A stretch of 37,167 nt of DNA. Source: a virus. Below are positions 14,987-24,277 of this stretch, piece by piece (positions within the stretch are counted from its first letter, which is position 1; each line of letters opens with the position of its first letter). The stretch covers positions 1 to 37,167 of IMG/VR virus record IMGVR_UViG_3300020213_000064; one strand, given 5' to 3'. The notes under the pieces were generated by a model. That model made no database searches. It was given only the letters and a program-made list of their open reading frames with translations, and was not told the origin of the DNA. The position numbers and the translations under genes are program-made.

Positions 14987-17469
14987 TTGGCGATCACAAA
15001 GCTACTCGTGTCCCGTATCGGGAGCGAAAAGCCCAGTAGCTTGAAATACCCGTACCCCTGCCTGTGCGTGAATCTCACCCGGATGAAGCTGCCGCGCTGC
15101 TTTTCTAGAGGGATATATGTCCGAATGGGAACGGTGGAAGCGGTAGCGCCCCAGACGGCTTGACCCCATGGAAAGAGTCCCCAAAGGCCAGTACGGTTTC
15201 CCATGATAGGAACAGCCTCGAAGGCTGCGGAAGCATCGGTGGCAAACGAAAGGGCAGCCGAGTTAAATCGAGCCGCCTTAAAGAGCATCGAGATTTCCGG
15301 GAACTGCTTCGCAGTGCCTGGATTGGCTCCTGTTACCGCCGAATACTCCAGCTCACAATTAATGCCTTTGTAGACGGTAGCCGATCCGTTGGACCATGAG
15401 ATGGTGTCCTCCACCACAACATACCCTGGCTGAATTTCAGTGATGAGAGATTGCACACTCGACGATTGATAAAGCAGGTCTCCAACTTCAATCTCGCTCG
15501 TGGCTGTCAGATTCACCCTGGTCGTTGAGCTCGAGATGATGGTGTATGTCGTGCCGTGATCGATGTAATCGGTATAGTTGCGGTTCTTTCTCTCCCGCTC
15601 GAGATCGTAGCTAGATCCGTTGCCTAGATATAGCTTGTCATCGACCGGGCTTACCATGCCGCACGCTTTTGAGATCGGCCACCGAGTGTAGGCCTGCGTA
15701 AAAATATTGAAGACGAAGGCTTGCGTCGCCACCGTGTCTGATGAGCTGCTGACTGTAAAAAGTATGTATTGTCGCTCCGTTTCGTACGCTACTCCGAAGC
15801 TATAATACCGGACCGCGTTCAGAGCGAGGCCAAACTGGTCGAGAATCAGGTCCTCGATAGGACGGCTAACAACGGAAACTCCAGTTTCCGTTACTACCGT
15901 GATTCCCTGGTCACACAAGCACCAGATTTGGTTATTAACCACGACTACGGAATCCGGGGCCAGTAGCTTCGCCGAGCTATCGAATAGCTCAATCTGGAAG
16001 TTCTCAGGCCCCGTGCCTGTCATCCGGTAAATCCCCTCGCGCTCTTTGAAGATAAATAGCGAGTTGCGTAGCTTTTTCACTCGTCTAATGGCTGTATTTG
16101 CGGACCCTACCCTTCTGACATTACCAAGCGGAACGGCCTCCCCAATACCAGACTTAGAGAACATGAGACCGTTCTGAAAGTCGTCGTTGGCACTTACGAC
16201 AGAGGTCCCACTGGTAGGCAGCACGGGATTATAGGCGGTGCCTCTGGCGGAGGCGATGACGGCAAAGGCCGCGGCTCCGAGCCCTCGTTCCTCGAGAAGA
16301 ATCTTCCCAGGCAAGTCTCCAGGTCCTGATAGATAGTACGCATAAACTGCCGTGTTTGATGTGTACCGATTGATAACCCTTACCAACGATGCCGACGTGT
16401 CGGCAATGTTTTGCGCGACAGATCCAGCCGATGCAGCGTGATAGAATCCAGAAGCAATCGTCTCGCCCGCCGTTTTGGCCGTGTAAACGACGCCTGCGAT
16501 GGTGATCGTATCGTTGTTGGCTATCCCAGCCGCGCCGCCCACCGAAAGAATGGTGAACTCCCTACGCTGCTTTGACTCGATGTTCGCGTATACAGTGCAT
16601 TCCTCGAATTCCTCAAAATCCTCGCACTTGGGAGGCCGCTCGTTTGCCTGCGCGATGCCCTGCTGAGAAAGCGCCGTGTAAATGGTGGCACCGCGAAGAT
16701 CGTCGGTAGTGGCGTCCGTATAAATGACGGTGCCCGCCGTTATCTCCGCTGCCGATGGGTTATTCTCGTACACGAGGCCCATCTCATCGTCTGGCTCAAC
16801 GGCTACTCCGCCGGAGGCTTCCGTTCGGTAGACCTGAAAGAAATTCGACGTAGTAATTCCAGACGGGATCGTAAACGTGACCGCCACATCACGACTACCG
16901 CCCGTGCCGTTAGAAATGATAGCGCGTCCGCTAGGCGATCCCAAAACGAGATTGAGCTGCGCATCTCGAACCCCCCACACAACTCGGTACCCTGTCATGT
17001 TGCCAGTTGCTAGGAATCCTGAAGCTCCAGACAAAGCGAGACTCAGGTCGAGGCCTTTGTACATCCCGGACAGTTTAGGAGTGGCGTTGTAGACGTCCAT
17101 CTTGTAGACGCCAGCGGAGCTCGTAAAGTAGAGGCAGGAATTGGATAGCAGGAACTTCCTGCGCGCTATCGTAGACGATGGGTCATTATATGTTCCGCTG
17201 ACCGCGACGAAAGTCGCCCCGGACAGGTATCCAACCTTACCGCCAGACCAGGTGGCGACCTGAACGTCTTGGTACCAATCAAATCGGGAATACCGATCAT
17301 CGGCCAAAGGAAGCACGGCGATTCGGTCGTTTCCTCGGCGGCTCTCGGCGATGCCGTCCACGGTTAGGATGCAATTATTCGCCATAAGCAAGGCTCCGTC
17401 CGGAACCGCGCTAAACTCGTTTGGGCTGGTATAGAGGCCCTTGTGCCGTACTTGGAGAAGCTGAGCCAC
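14983..17469 (-). CDS. Tail nozzle / stabilisation-like protein
   Basis: This 828-residue protein starts at GTG 17469 with a GGGGAGA site. Its first 60 residues follow a typical phage stabilisation-protein pattern: KGLYTSPNEFSAVPDGALL, NNCILTVDGIAESRRGNDR. The body is beta-rich with repeated blades (QVATWSGGKVGYLSG; SLFIFKEREGIYRMTG; ILFTVSSSSD), consistent with a beta-propeller, as in P22 gp10-like and T7 gp12-like nozzle proteins. It lies between the head-tail adaptor and the internal proteins, the usual place for a nozzle gene. Confidence 0.75.
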   Translation of the reverse strand: MAQLLQVRHKGLYTSPNEFSAVPDGALLMANNCILTVDGIAESRRGNDRIAVLPLADDRYSRFDWYQDVQVATWSGGKVGYLSGATFVAVSGTYNDPSSTIARRKFLLSNSCLYFTSSAGVYKMDVYNATPKLSGMYKGLDLSLALSGASGFLATGNMTGYRVVWGVRDAQLNLVLGSPSGRAIISNGTGGSRDVAVTFTIPSGITTSNFFQVYRTEASGGVAVEPDDEMGLVYENNPSAAEITAGTVIYTDATTDDLRGATIYTALSQQGIAQANERPPKCEDFEEFEECTVYANIESKQRREFTILSVGGAAGIANNDTITIAGVVYTAKTAGETIASGFYHAASAGSVAQNIADTSASLVRVINRYTSNTAVYAYYLSGPGDLPGKILLEERGLGAAAFAVIASARGTAYNPVLPTSGTSVVSANDDFQNGLMFSKSGIGEAVPLGNVRRVGSANTAIRRVKKLRNSLFIFKEREGIYRMTGTGPENFQIELFDSSAKLLAPDSVVVVNNQIWCLCDQGITVVTETGVSVVSRPIEDLILDQFGLALNAVRYYSFGVAYETERQYILFTVSSSSDTVATQAFVFNIFTQAYTRWPISKACGMVSPVDDKLYLGNGSSYDLERERKNRNYTDYIDHGTTYTIISSSTTRVNLTATSEIEVGDLLYQSSSVQSLITEIQPGYVVVEDTISWSNGSATVYKGINCELEYSAVTGANPGTAKQFPEISMLFKAARFNSAALSFATDASAAFEAVPIMGNRTGLWGLFPWGQAVWGATASTVPIRTYIPLEKQRGSFIRVRFTHRQGYGYFKLLGFSLPIRDTSSFVIAK

Positions 17470-17470
17470 T

Positions 17471-17671
17471 TTAAGTTCTCCCCGCGAAAATCAAATCTTG
17501 GCACCCTGAGGTAAACCTCTTCTTGGGCGTCCACTTTCCGTGACGTGTGGCGTGGTGGTAGAGGATCGTGGTGCACTTCTCGCACGCTGGCATAGGCTCT
17601 GGATAACCCTTCACCTCGATGTCTTCATCGGCCCAGCATTTTCGACACCGTAAGATGAAGGTCTTCGCCAT
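17471..17671 (-). CDS. Zinc-ribbon small protein
   Basis: This 66-residue protein has two Cys pairs (CRKC at about residue 9 and CEKC at about 30) with His and Cys further on, a basic zinc-ribbon layout. Its ATG overlaps the stop of the adaptor gene by one base (TAATG), and it ends one base before the tail gene's start. It may be a small assembly factor or regulator inserted among the tail genes. Confidence 0.65.
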   Translation of the reverse strand: MAKTFILRCRKCWADEDIEVKGYPEPMPACEKCTTILYHHATRHGKWTPKKRFTSGCQDLIFAGRT

Positions 17672-18576
17672 TAGATCCCCCTGCGTAGGATTCCTGAGCG
17701 ATTGGTTATCTTCTTGCCCTCGGATGATACGCGAGGCGTAATGAGAGACTTTATCTCTTCGCGCATCTCTTTCACTTCGTCGATCCCAAGCTTGAGCGCG
17801 TTAGCGTCCGTCTGCGACCTAAGGCAAATGTTAGCCACCTCCTGGGCGAGCAGAGGGTTAAGCTCTACTGGCACTTGAATAACGGGAGACTCACCCCTGA
17901 GACCAATCCAGTCGCCTACGGCAAGCCTAGATGGAAGGTTTGCGGCAGTGAAAGTCATAGTGCCGGAGGCTCCCGTCGAAATCGCCGTGATTGGGAGATC
18001 AATGGCGAGCGTGTCGAAGTGAGCAGGCTCTTGCACCATGTCGAATAGATTTGACGTGGTCCAGCTAGATGGAACCGTCTCGCACGTTACGACGCCAGAC
18101 ACCGTATTGATCGCTGAAATACGGGCCGCAGAATCCTGCGCGACGATTGTCGGAGGCCGCAGCATAATGGTCTGCCTGAATGAGCTTCCGCTAGCAGGAA
18201 CCTTAGGGAGCAAAAAAACCTGACTCCGCTTCAGATAGAAGCCTGCCTGCCCAGGGGCTTGGTCGTAATTCTTGATGGTGCCCTCGGAATACTTTGCCAG
18301 ATCGAATCTCTCATCACCGGACACCAAGCAGGCATCGAGAAGCTTCCCGCCCACCGCTCTGGTGTGGAGATTGTATATTCCGGTAGCGTTGAGCACCGTA
18401 TCCACATCGTATGAGTAATAGCCCTCACGGACCTTATCGACGAGAGGCAGCACCTTCGATCGCAATGTAGCGTTGGTCAGGCTAAGTAGCCTGGCGGTGG
18501 TGAATGTGCTCTGGCTCGTGGGAAACATTCCACGGACCTTGATGTCGTCGATTAGTTCCGTCCAGGTGAAGGCCAT
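17671..18576 (-). CDS. Head-tail adaptor-like protein
   Basis: This 301-residue protein has a helical N-terminus (WTELIDDIKVRGMFP, RLLSLTNATLRSKVLPLVD), a beta-rich middle and a helical C-terminus (LNPLLAQEVANICLRS; EVKEMREEIKSLI). This order, and the position between capsid and nozzle genes, fits the gp4/gp11-type adaptor that attaches beneath the portal. Sequence identity to a named family is not obvious by eye, so the assignment rests on layout and fold pattern. Confidence 0.65.
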   Translation of the reverse strand: MAFTWTELIDDIKVRGMFPTSQSTFTTARLLSLTNATLRSKVLPLVDKVREGYYSYDVDTVLNATGIYNLHTRAVGGKLLDACLVSGDERFDLAKYSEGTIKNYDQAPGQAGFYLKRSQVFLLPKVPASGSSFRQTIMLRPPTIVAQDSAARISAINTVSGVVTCETVPSSWTTSNLFDMVQEPAHFDTLAIDLPITAISTGASGTMTFTAANLPSRLAVGDWIGLRGESPVIQVPVELNPLLAQEVANICLRSQTDANALKLGIDEVKEMREEIKSLITPRVSSEGKKITNRSGILRRGI

Positions 18577-18834
18577 TTAGCACCCCATCTTCTCGAGGAA
18601 CGCTTTTAGCTGGTCTTGCTCTTCGGGAGCTAGCTTGGCCAGGTCGCCGCCAATGCCCTCTAGCTTAGAAAGCGGATCTTCGGAGCCCTCAACGGCTCCG
18701 TACATGGACTGCTCTTCCACTGGCGATGCAACATCATCTTCGGCAGGATTGGCCTTAGGCTTCATTCTGTCGACCATGCGCTCCTCGAGAGCCCCCTTAA
18801 TTCCGCCGAGTGCCTTTTTTTTCAAATCTAGCAT
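18577..18834 (-). CDS. Small acidic virion-region protein
   Basis: This 85-residue protein has a basic amphipathic start (MLDLKKKALGGIKGALEER) and an acidic remainder (SEDPLSKLEGIGGDL, LAPEEQDQLKAFLEK). It has a clear AGGGGAATG-type ribosome site. It lies directly between the tail fibre and adaptor genes. No family is recognised; a tail accessory or assembly role is inferred. Confidence 0.65.
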   Translation of the reverse strand: MLDLKKKALGGIKGALEERMVDRMKPKANPAEDDVASPVEEQSMYGAVEGSEDPLSKLEGIGGDLAKLAPEEQDQLKAFLEKMGC

Positions 18835-18884
18835 TTCATTCCCCTAAAAGGTGTTTGAGTTAAGGATCAATTTCGGTTTGAAAT

Positions 18885-21671
18885 TTAATTTCCGATTCGT
18901 TCATATGAGACCCAGTTTCTTTGCGGCGTGGCGTCTGTACTGATAGCGCCGCCAGAGTTCTGGAAAATTCTTACTTCGAGGGTGTCACCAGCAAGGCAGG
19001 CAACTATAGTTGTGCCGACTGTTTCCATAATCAGGGTATTAACCACCTGTGCGTAAAGTCCGCCCATGACACGATTAAGCGACCCGTTCTTATAAAGATA
19101 AATTTCCAGTGTTTCGTTTCTGTCCCAGCTGGCGTTTGCAGCAAGCGCAACCATTGCACCAACGCGGTACTTCCCCGACACAGGAGAGGTGAAGATAGCC
19201 GTGGTTGTGCTGTACGAACCGTGAGAATCAAATATCTTATCTTCCATTAGAAACTGCCCGGTAGTGGCAGCACTGTGAGAAATACTTCTCGCAGTATCCG
19301 ATTCGTAGAGACAGTTTACGCTTTCACTCGCAGCAATCGTTGCGGGACCGGAGATGCGTTCGAAGTGAAGGGAGGCGTTGCTAGTTACGTCAAGCGTACC
19401 GCCGACCGGACGAATGTCGATTAGTTGACCTGCGTTAACTCTTACAGCGGCGGAAAAAGCCATAGCACCGTTCGCGTCGGTGAGAAGTAAGCGGGCAGCG
19501 TCTGCCACAGCGTCAACGTAGATTTTTACTATTCGGCTCGCAGTGCCCGCGTCCATAAAGCCGTACACGTTATAAATTCCGGCCACGGGCACCGTATATC
19601 GTCCCGTCGTGGCGTTATACGCGCCGTGCGTATCATAGACAGTCGAGGGGAATATGATCGGAGCGCCATCAGCCGCACTGGCAGGATCGCCGCCGACACG
19701 AGCCGCAACAACTCGCGTGTCCGTGTCCTGACTCATCACGACCGACGAGCCCCAGCCCGTGATAGGCACTTTGAAGAGTAAGGAAAACCTGTCGTTAATT
19801 GCCCAGGTATACGGAACCGCCTGTGACCAAGTGGCAGAAGCGCCGATTTGCTGTACGTTCACGCTAGTGGTCGAAGCGTAGACAACATTCTGGCCAGCGT
19901 AGGCCGCCGTTCCAGAATCCAGAGACGACGCAAGTCCAAGTACTTTCGTACTCACTGAAGAAAGTTTTGCGGTGTCGATTGAGTAACCAGATGGGAGATT
20001 CACCGAGAATGTTGCGGCACCCGGAGTACCGGTTAGCACTCCGTCGATCTGAATCTCCATCGAATCGCCAGCGCGACGCCAAAAACCCGTGTGTGTCGTA
20101 TTAGTGAAGGAGCCCCCTGGCGTATACGCGGTCCAATCACTAATCGGTGCGCCGAAGACCTGAACCAGCGGTCCGATGACGACGTTATCGAATTTAAGAA
20201 GCGCGCTGGTGGCCGCCGCCTGATGGATAGCTACGCGATAGGTGACGCCAGTGGCCGAGGCTTGAAATTGACCCATCCACCGATATTGACCAGCAACAAT
20301 TCCGCTGGGGATTTTGAAGGGAGTGGGCTGGATAAGTTGGGAGTTCGTTACGTCGTATACCCAGACCGTGTAATCGCCTTCGGCTGCATTCGCGGTCACG
20401 AACGTGTAGTCGAAACTAATTTGAATCGGCTTCGTGTAGTCAGCGAGGTTGGGCGTGATTGTCGTTGCTACGCCTTCGCCAAGGGCAGCGGGGGTATAGA
20501 GAAACGAGCCCGTACCGCGAAGGGGCAGTATCGCTGTTCGAGCAAACGTCCCGTTAAAAGTTCCAGCCGTTAAATCAACGGGTGTGGCGGCCGCATCGTC
20601 GTATGTAGTCCAGCCTGAAACGTCGCCATCTGCTCCGCTGTTCGTGCAGTAGTTAATTCCGCCTGAACCAGCGCCGACTTCCGTCTCTGTTCCAAGATCG
20701 TTCAGGTAGTAGAGCTTGTTATCGGTTTTAGGATAGATTTTCGTAAAGCCGGAAGCGGGAGTCGCAGGCGTGGCGATTTCCGCAACTTGAAGCGCATCCG
20801 AGAAGGTCTTACCGGACAGCGTTTCCGCTCCCAGGAGGGTGGCCAGCGTGCCCGTAGTGGGAAGAGTAACGCCCGTGATAGCGGTAGTGGTCAGGGTAAG
20901 GGCGTGGTTGCCTGAACGGGTCGTCGTGGCAGCCGCGTTATTCGCAACGCCTGTTCCGCCGCGCACAGGGGATAGCGCAGCCTCCGAGGACATAACGCCA
21001 GCGGCGGAGTTGATCAGGACGTGATCGTTAGAGCCTGATGCAAGCTTCGACCGGTCGATAGCCGCCGCGACGGCGATGTCCGCGTTTAGGATCGAAGTTC
21101 CCAGGCTTAACTTCGAATAAGCGATAGCCGCCGCCGCATCAATGTTCGCGTTAACGAGTAGTGCCCAGGAAGGAATAGCCGCGCCGGAGCGAACCATCAC
21201 CGTGCTAGCTGCGCCGATCGCAAGCTTTGAGATTGTGGTTGCGCCCGATGCGTAGAGAGTGTCTCCGCTGGCGTAGCTCGTAAGGCCGGTGCCACCGGCG
21301 GCGACGGGAACTACGCCGGTAGATCCGGCGAGAACGACGCCATTGTACAGGAGCTGATCGCTCGCGTCGGTGGCGAGCGTATTATTCCCACTCGCAGCGT
21401 TATTCAGCCACGCGACCGCCTCGAGCTTAGCGAGCCGGATTATTCCTGACGTGGCTACCGTTCCTCTGGACTTGTAGTAACCGGACTTCAGACCGGCGGT
21501 AGCTCCGAAATCGACGTCAGCCGACAACGTGAACGTACCGCCAGTCTTCTGGAATCCATTCGTAGCAAGTGAGATTATAAGGCCATCGACCTTGGTGACC
21601 CCGCCCCACGATTCTTCGCCGACGGCTGGGACGCTGTAGCTAGAGCCGTTCCATGAAACGATTGTGGCCAC
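18885..21671 (-). CDS. Tail fibre with two C1q-like C-terminal domains
   Basis: This 928-residue protein starts at GTG 21671. The first 330 residues contain fibre-shaft repeats (VVPVAAGGTGLTSYASGDTL; AAIDRSKLASGSNDH; SPVRGGTGVANNAA). Residues about 340-500 form a beta-sandwich like a carbohydrate-binding module, about 510-640 another beta region, and the last 290 residues hold two successive C1q/TNF-like units, each with a YDTHGAY- or FDSHGSY-type start, a PVAGIYNV or PVSGKYRV strand and a terminal ERISG or ERIGN. It should attach to the tail and recognise host surface glycans; the C-terminal units probably trimerise. Confidence 0.75.
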   Translation of the reverse strand: MATIVSWNGSSYSVPAVGEESWGGVTKVDGLIISLATNGFQKTGGTFTLSADVDFGATAGLKSGYYKSRGTVATSGIIRLAKLEAVAWLNNAASGNNTLATDASDQLLYNGVVLAGSTGVVPVAAGGTGLTSYASGDTLYASGATTISKLAIGAASTVMVRSGAAIPSWALLVNANIDAAAAIAYSKLSLGTSILNADIAVAAAIDRSKLASGSNDHVLINSAAGVMSSEAALSPVRGGTGVANNAAATTTRSGNHALTLTTTAITGVTLPTTGTLATLLGAETLSGKTFSDALQVAEIATPATPASGFTKIYPKTDNKLYYLNDLGTETEVGAGSGGINYCTNSGADGDVSGWTTYDDAAATPVDLTAGTFNGTFARTAILPLRGTGSFLYTPAALGEGVATTITPNLADYTKPIQISFDYTFVTANAAEGDYTVWVYDVTNSQLIQPTPFKIPSGIVAGQYRWMGQFQASATGVTYRVAIHQAAATSALLKFDNVVIGPLVQVFGAPISDWTAYTPGGSFTNTTHTGFWRRAGDSMEIQIDGVLTGTPGAATFSVNLPSGYSIDTAKLSSVSTKVLGLASSLDSGTAAYAGQNVVYASTTSVNVQQIGASATWSQAVPYTWAINDRFSLLFKVPITGWGSSVVMSQDTDTRVVAARVGGDPASAADGAPIIFPSTVYDTHGAYNATTGRYTVPVAGIYNVYGFMDAGTASRIVKIYVDAVADAARLLLTDANGAMAFSAAVRVNAGQLIDIRPVGGTLDVTSNASLHFERISGPATIAASESVNCLYESDTARSISHSAATTGQFLMEDKIFDSHGSYSTTTAIFTSPVSGKYRVGAMVALAANASWDRNETLEIYLYKNGSLNRVMGGLYAQVVNTLIMETVGTTIVACLAGDTLEVRIFQNSGGAISTDATPQRNWVSYERIGN

Positions 21672-21684
21672 TGGTCACCTCTAG

Positions 21685-22284
21685 TTAAATGTCGGAGACC
21701 TGGACAGTTCGGTAGTACAGGCGGCAGTTTATGATCGAATCGCCGGAGGTAACGTCCGCGTCAATCGTCGCTGCAATCACCGCGTTAGCAACCGGGACTC
21801 CGGACGCCCCTACTGCAATGTAGTGGGTATCCGCGTTCAGCTCTACGGTAGTATTTGGAACGTCCGCCGTAGCCTTCACGCCTGAGCCGTCCGTGTAACG
21901 GAATGAGAGCACCGCCGTTCCGGCCTCGAGGCGTGTAGCCACGAAGTCCACGAAGCAGGTTGCGCTCATTACCTGCGTGACGTATCCAGAGCCGGGAGCC
22001 GCTATTGCCGTCACCGGAGTGGCGGCGAGGGTGTCTAGCTGAGCTGCCGTCAGGTTTACGTCAACGCTTTTAAGCGCGCTAACGTGCATCTGCGCGAGCG
22101 TCAGGCCTGCGCCAGAACTGAGGTCAGCGGATACAAGCGTGCCATCTTCGACTTTCGCAGAGTTTACCGCGTTGTCGCAGAGGCTGACGCTCACGTCGCA
22201 GCTTGAGCCGTATGTCACGCCGATGGCCGGAACGGCCAGGAGAAGAGACAGAATTAGAGGCTTAAATAGATTTTTCACGTTCAT
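21685..22284 (-). CDS. Signal-peptide-bearing paralogue of the decoration-like protein
   Basis: This 199-residue protein has an N-terminal signal-like segment (MNVKNLFKPLILSLLLAVPAIG), then a Cys-containing linker, then about 125 residues clearly homologous to the 165-residue protein at 22293-22790: LTAAQLDTLAATPV, AAPGSGY, VLSFRYTDGSGVKATADVPN and GRLYYRTVQVSDI correspond closely. The start may be GTG 22278, which is better spaced from the AAAGGAA site than ATG 22284. Whether it is exported or the hydrophobic start anchors it in the virion is open. It lies between capsid and fibre genes. Confidence 0.7.
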   Translation of the reverse strand: MNVKNLFKPLILSLLLAVPAIGVTYGSSCDVSVSLCDNAVNSAKVEDGTLVSADLSSGAGLTLAQMHVSALKSVDVNLTAAQLDTLAATPVTAIAAPGSGYVTQVMSATCFVDFVATRLEAGTAVLSFRYTDGSGVKATADVPNTTVELNADTHYIAVGASGVPVANAVIAATIDADVTSGDSIINCRLYYRTVQVSDI

Positions 22285-22292
22285 TTCCTTTC

Positions 22293-22790
22293 TTAGGCGA
22301 CGATTTCCGATGCTTTAACGACACGGTAATACAGTCGGCCTTTGACGTTACCGGTACCTGCCGTAATGTCCGCCGAGGTCTTCGCAACGACTTTTGCGTT
22401 AGCCACTGGAGCGACCGATGCAGCGACTGCGTGATACTCTACGTCAGTAGCACTTTCGACGCTCGCGTTTGGAACATCGGCCGTTAGTTTTGCTCCGCTA
22501 CCATCCGTGTATAGGAAGCTGAGGACTCCGCTGCCAAGCTCGAAGGCTGTGAATCCTGTCGAGAATACTTTGCAGTAGACCGCTTCTGCGATAATCGACA
22601 ATCCAGCTCCAGGTGCCGCGAGAATTTGGACCGGTGTGGCGTTCAGAGTGTCCATCTGAGCTGCGGTTAGGACGAAGTCCTGATAGAAGAGTTGTGACCT
22701 AAGCAGGTGGTCACGGAACCCTGTATCGCCTAGGTACTGGAGGAACTTGTGCTTGAATCCGTCCAGTAAGCCATTCATTGCTAAGGGCAT
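22293..22790 (-). CDS. Head decoration-like protein
   Basis: This 165-residue protein has a helical start (MNGLLDGFKHKFLQYLGDTG) and then the same beta-rich domain as its downstream neighbour (FVLTAAQMDTLNATPVQ; VLSFLYTDGSGAKLTADVPN; GRLYYRVVKASEI). An AAAGGAG ribosome site precedes the ATG. Its place immediately after the major capsid gene suggests a capsid decoration or stabilising protein; that is inference from order and from the compact beta domain. Confidence 0.65.
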   Translation of the reverse strand: MPLAMNGLLDGFKHKFLQYLGDTGFRDHLLRSQLFYQDFVLTAAQMDTLNATPVQILAAPGAGLSIIAEAVYCKVFSTGFTAFELGSGVLSFLYTDGSGAKLTADVPNASVESATDVEYHAVAASVAPVANAKVVAKTSADITAGTGNVKGRLYYRVVKASEIVA

Positions 22791-22857
22791 AAAATTCTCC
22801 TTTCAACAGCGAGGGCCAGGAGGACAATTCCCCCCGGCCCTGCTGAATGGAATCGAT

Positions 22858-24081
22858 TTAGTCCGTGATCCCGGTCAGCTTGGTGCACTGAGCGGGGAGC
22901 TGGATCAGGATCGCCTGATCAGAGAACGCCCGAAGCTCGAGACCGGCATTGTCGGTCAGCTCCCGGAAGATGTTCTCCTGCATTCCGGGGCGACGGAACG
23001 TGATGTCCGAAGCTCCGACACGCATGACTCGCTTCTTAGGATTGACGATAGTGAAGCCTTCGCCTTCTTTGATGAAGGGATGGGCCACCATCTCATTGGT
23101 CCCGTTGACCGAGTGATAGACGATGCCTTCACTGCCATTCTCGGCCTTCGAGGCGTAAGCCCCGTATCGCCGGAGCGCGGCCTGGTCGGCATTGAGGGAG
23201 TTCCACCGCTTAGTGGGCAGGTACGTCTTGCAGTCGTCATCGAGGCCCATGTTCTGGGCATCGGCAACGCCGTTCTGAACGGCCAGCATGGACACCGGGC
23301 CAGCGACCGAGCGAGTGTTCGAGAGCCACAGTTCGTAGGCCGCTCCGTCGATGTTAAACAAGGTCCCGGTGTTGGACATGATTTTGTCCAGGCCAGCGCA
23401 TTCTTTATGCGCCGTCGCCGATCTGGCTCCCTTGAACCAGAGGAACGAGTTAAGGTCCACGGCTGAGGAGGTACCGCTGACGGTTACCGTCTTGGAGGAC
23501 ATGGTAACGGAGGTGATGGTCAAATCACCGTTGTCCTGCGTGGCGGTGGCGTCCTGAGAATCGAATGCCTCGAGCACGCAATCCTTCATTCCGGACCAAA
23601 TTCCCGGTGCCCACGAATTATCCGTCAGAACGAGCGCCCCGCTGGTGTTCGTGGACACCTTACCGAGAGACCGCTGACCGTACCAGAATGAGAGCTCCTG
23701 ACGTTTGGCGAAGGACCGTTGCATGTTCTCGACCACCAACGAGGTGGCGGCTTCGAATGCGGCGGGACCTGCTTCAGCGGCCTTGAAGATGTCTTCGTAG
23801 CTGAGCTGAGATCGGAGCACAATCATTGCTCCACGGATCTGCGCCTGAAGCACCTTGCCCGCGACTGCGGCATTCAGGGTGAAGGCACCGTCCTGGTAAA
23901 CTCCGTAGCTGAATCCGTGCTCAAACTGAAGAACGACGGGAATGACGTACATGTCACCAAGTCGCTCGCGTTTGGAGAACGAGCATTCATCTTGAATCTT
24001 AGCGAACTTCGGCAGGGCCTTGATGGTCCCGTCTCCGTGAACTCGCTTGAAAAGCGTGTCTAAACTATTTACAGCAGCCAT
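22858..24081 (-). CDS. Major capsid protein (HK97-fold, podovirus type)
   Basis: This 407-residue protein has the expected size and position for the shell protein, directly after the scaffold. It has a long N-terminal arm, a region with FSYGVYQDGAFTLNAA, a spine-helix-like segment (EAATSLVVENMQRSFAKRQEL) and an inserted beta-rich region (about 180-270, with LTITSVTMSSKTVTVSG and LFNIDGAAYELWL), comparable to insertion domains of P22-like capsids. A strong GGAGG site precedes the ATG. The 196-base gap upstream is the largest within the structural block and may hold extra control for high expression. Confidence 0.8.
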   Translation of the reverse strand: MAAVNSLDTLFKRVHGDGTIKALPKFAKIQDECSFSKRERLGDMYVIPVVLQFEHGFSYGVYQDGAFTLNAAVAGKVLQAQIRGAMIVLRSQLSYEDIFKAAEAGPAAFEAATSLVVENMQRSFAKRQELSFWYGQRSLGKVSTNTSGALVLTDNSWAPGIWSGMKDCVLEAFDSQDATATQDNGDLTITSVTMSSKTVTVSGTSSAVDLNSFLWFKGARSATAHKECAGLDKIMSNTGTLFNIDGAAYELWLSNTRSVAGPVSMLAVQNGVADAQNMGLDDDCKTYLPTKRWNSLNADQAALRRYGAYASKAENGSEGIVYHSVNGTNEMVAHPFIKEGEGFTIVNPKKRVMRVGASDITFRRPGMQENIFRELTDNAGLELRAFSDQAILIQLPAQCTKLTGITD

Positions 24082-24277
24082 GGTGGTGGCCTCCGTGTGA
24101 AAAATTGTTTTGTGTTGTTTCGGTCTTTAGCGCCGGTAAGCGGGTAGCGTCCCTCGAGAGGGAGGCGTCCTTGTGCCGGAATTTAGGTTACCGCATCCTA
24201 TCGCTTTGGTAGGGCGAGCCGCCCAAGGGTAGGGTCGGCCATCGCTGCGTTAGGTTATTTACGGTGCCTGAAAACTT
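24082..24277 (-). other. 196-bp spacer between scaffold and capsid genes
   Basis: No gene is visible here. On the leftward strand the spacer carries a small hairpin around CCCTCTCGAGGG (about 24154-24166), two direct CCCTACC copies, and the capsid gene's GGAGG site. It may act as an RNA leader or processing site for the capsid message. I found no convincing -35/-10 pair. Confidence 0.45.

Noticed and set aside
18885-21671. Diversity-generating retroelement target in the tail fibre
   Set aside because: No reverse transcriptase gene and no template-like repeat of the fibre end were seen anywhere in the window.
22747-23466. + strand frame of 239 aa
   Set aside because: It is antisense to the major capsid gene and has no protein family pattern.
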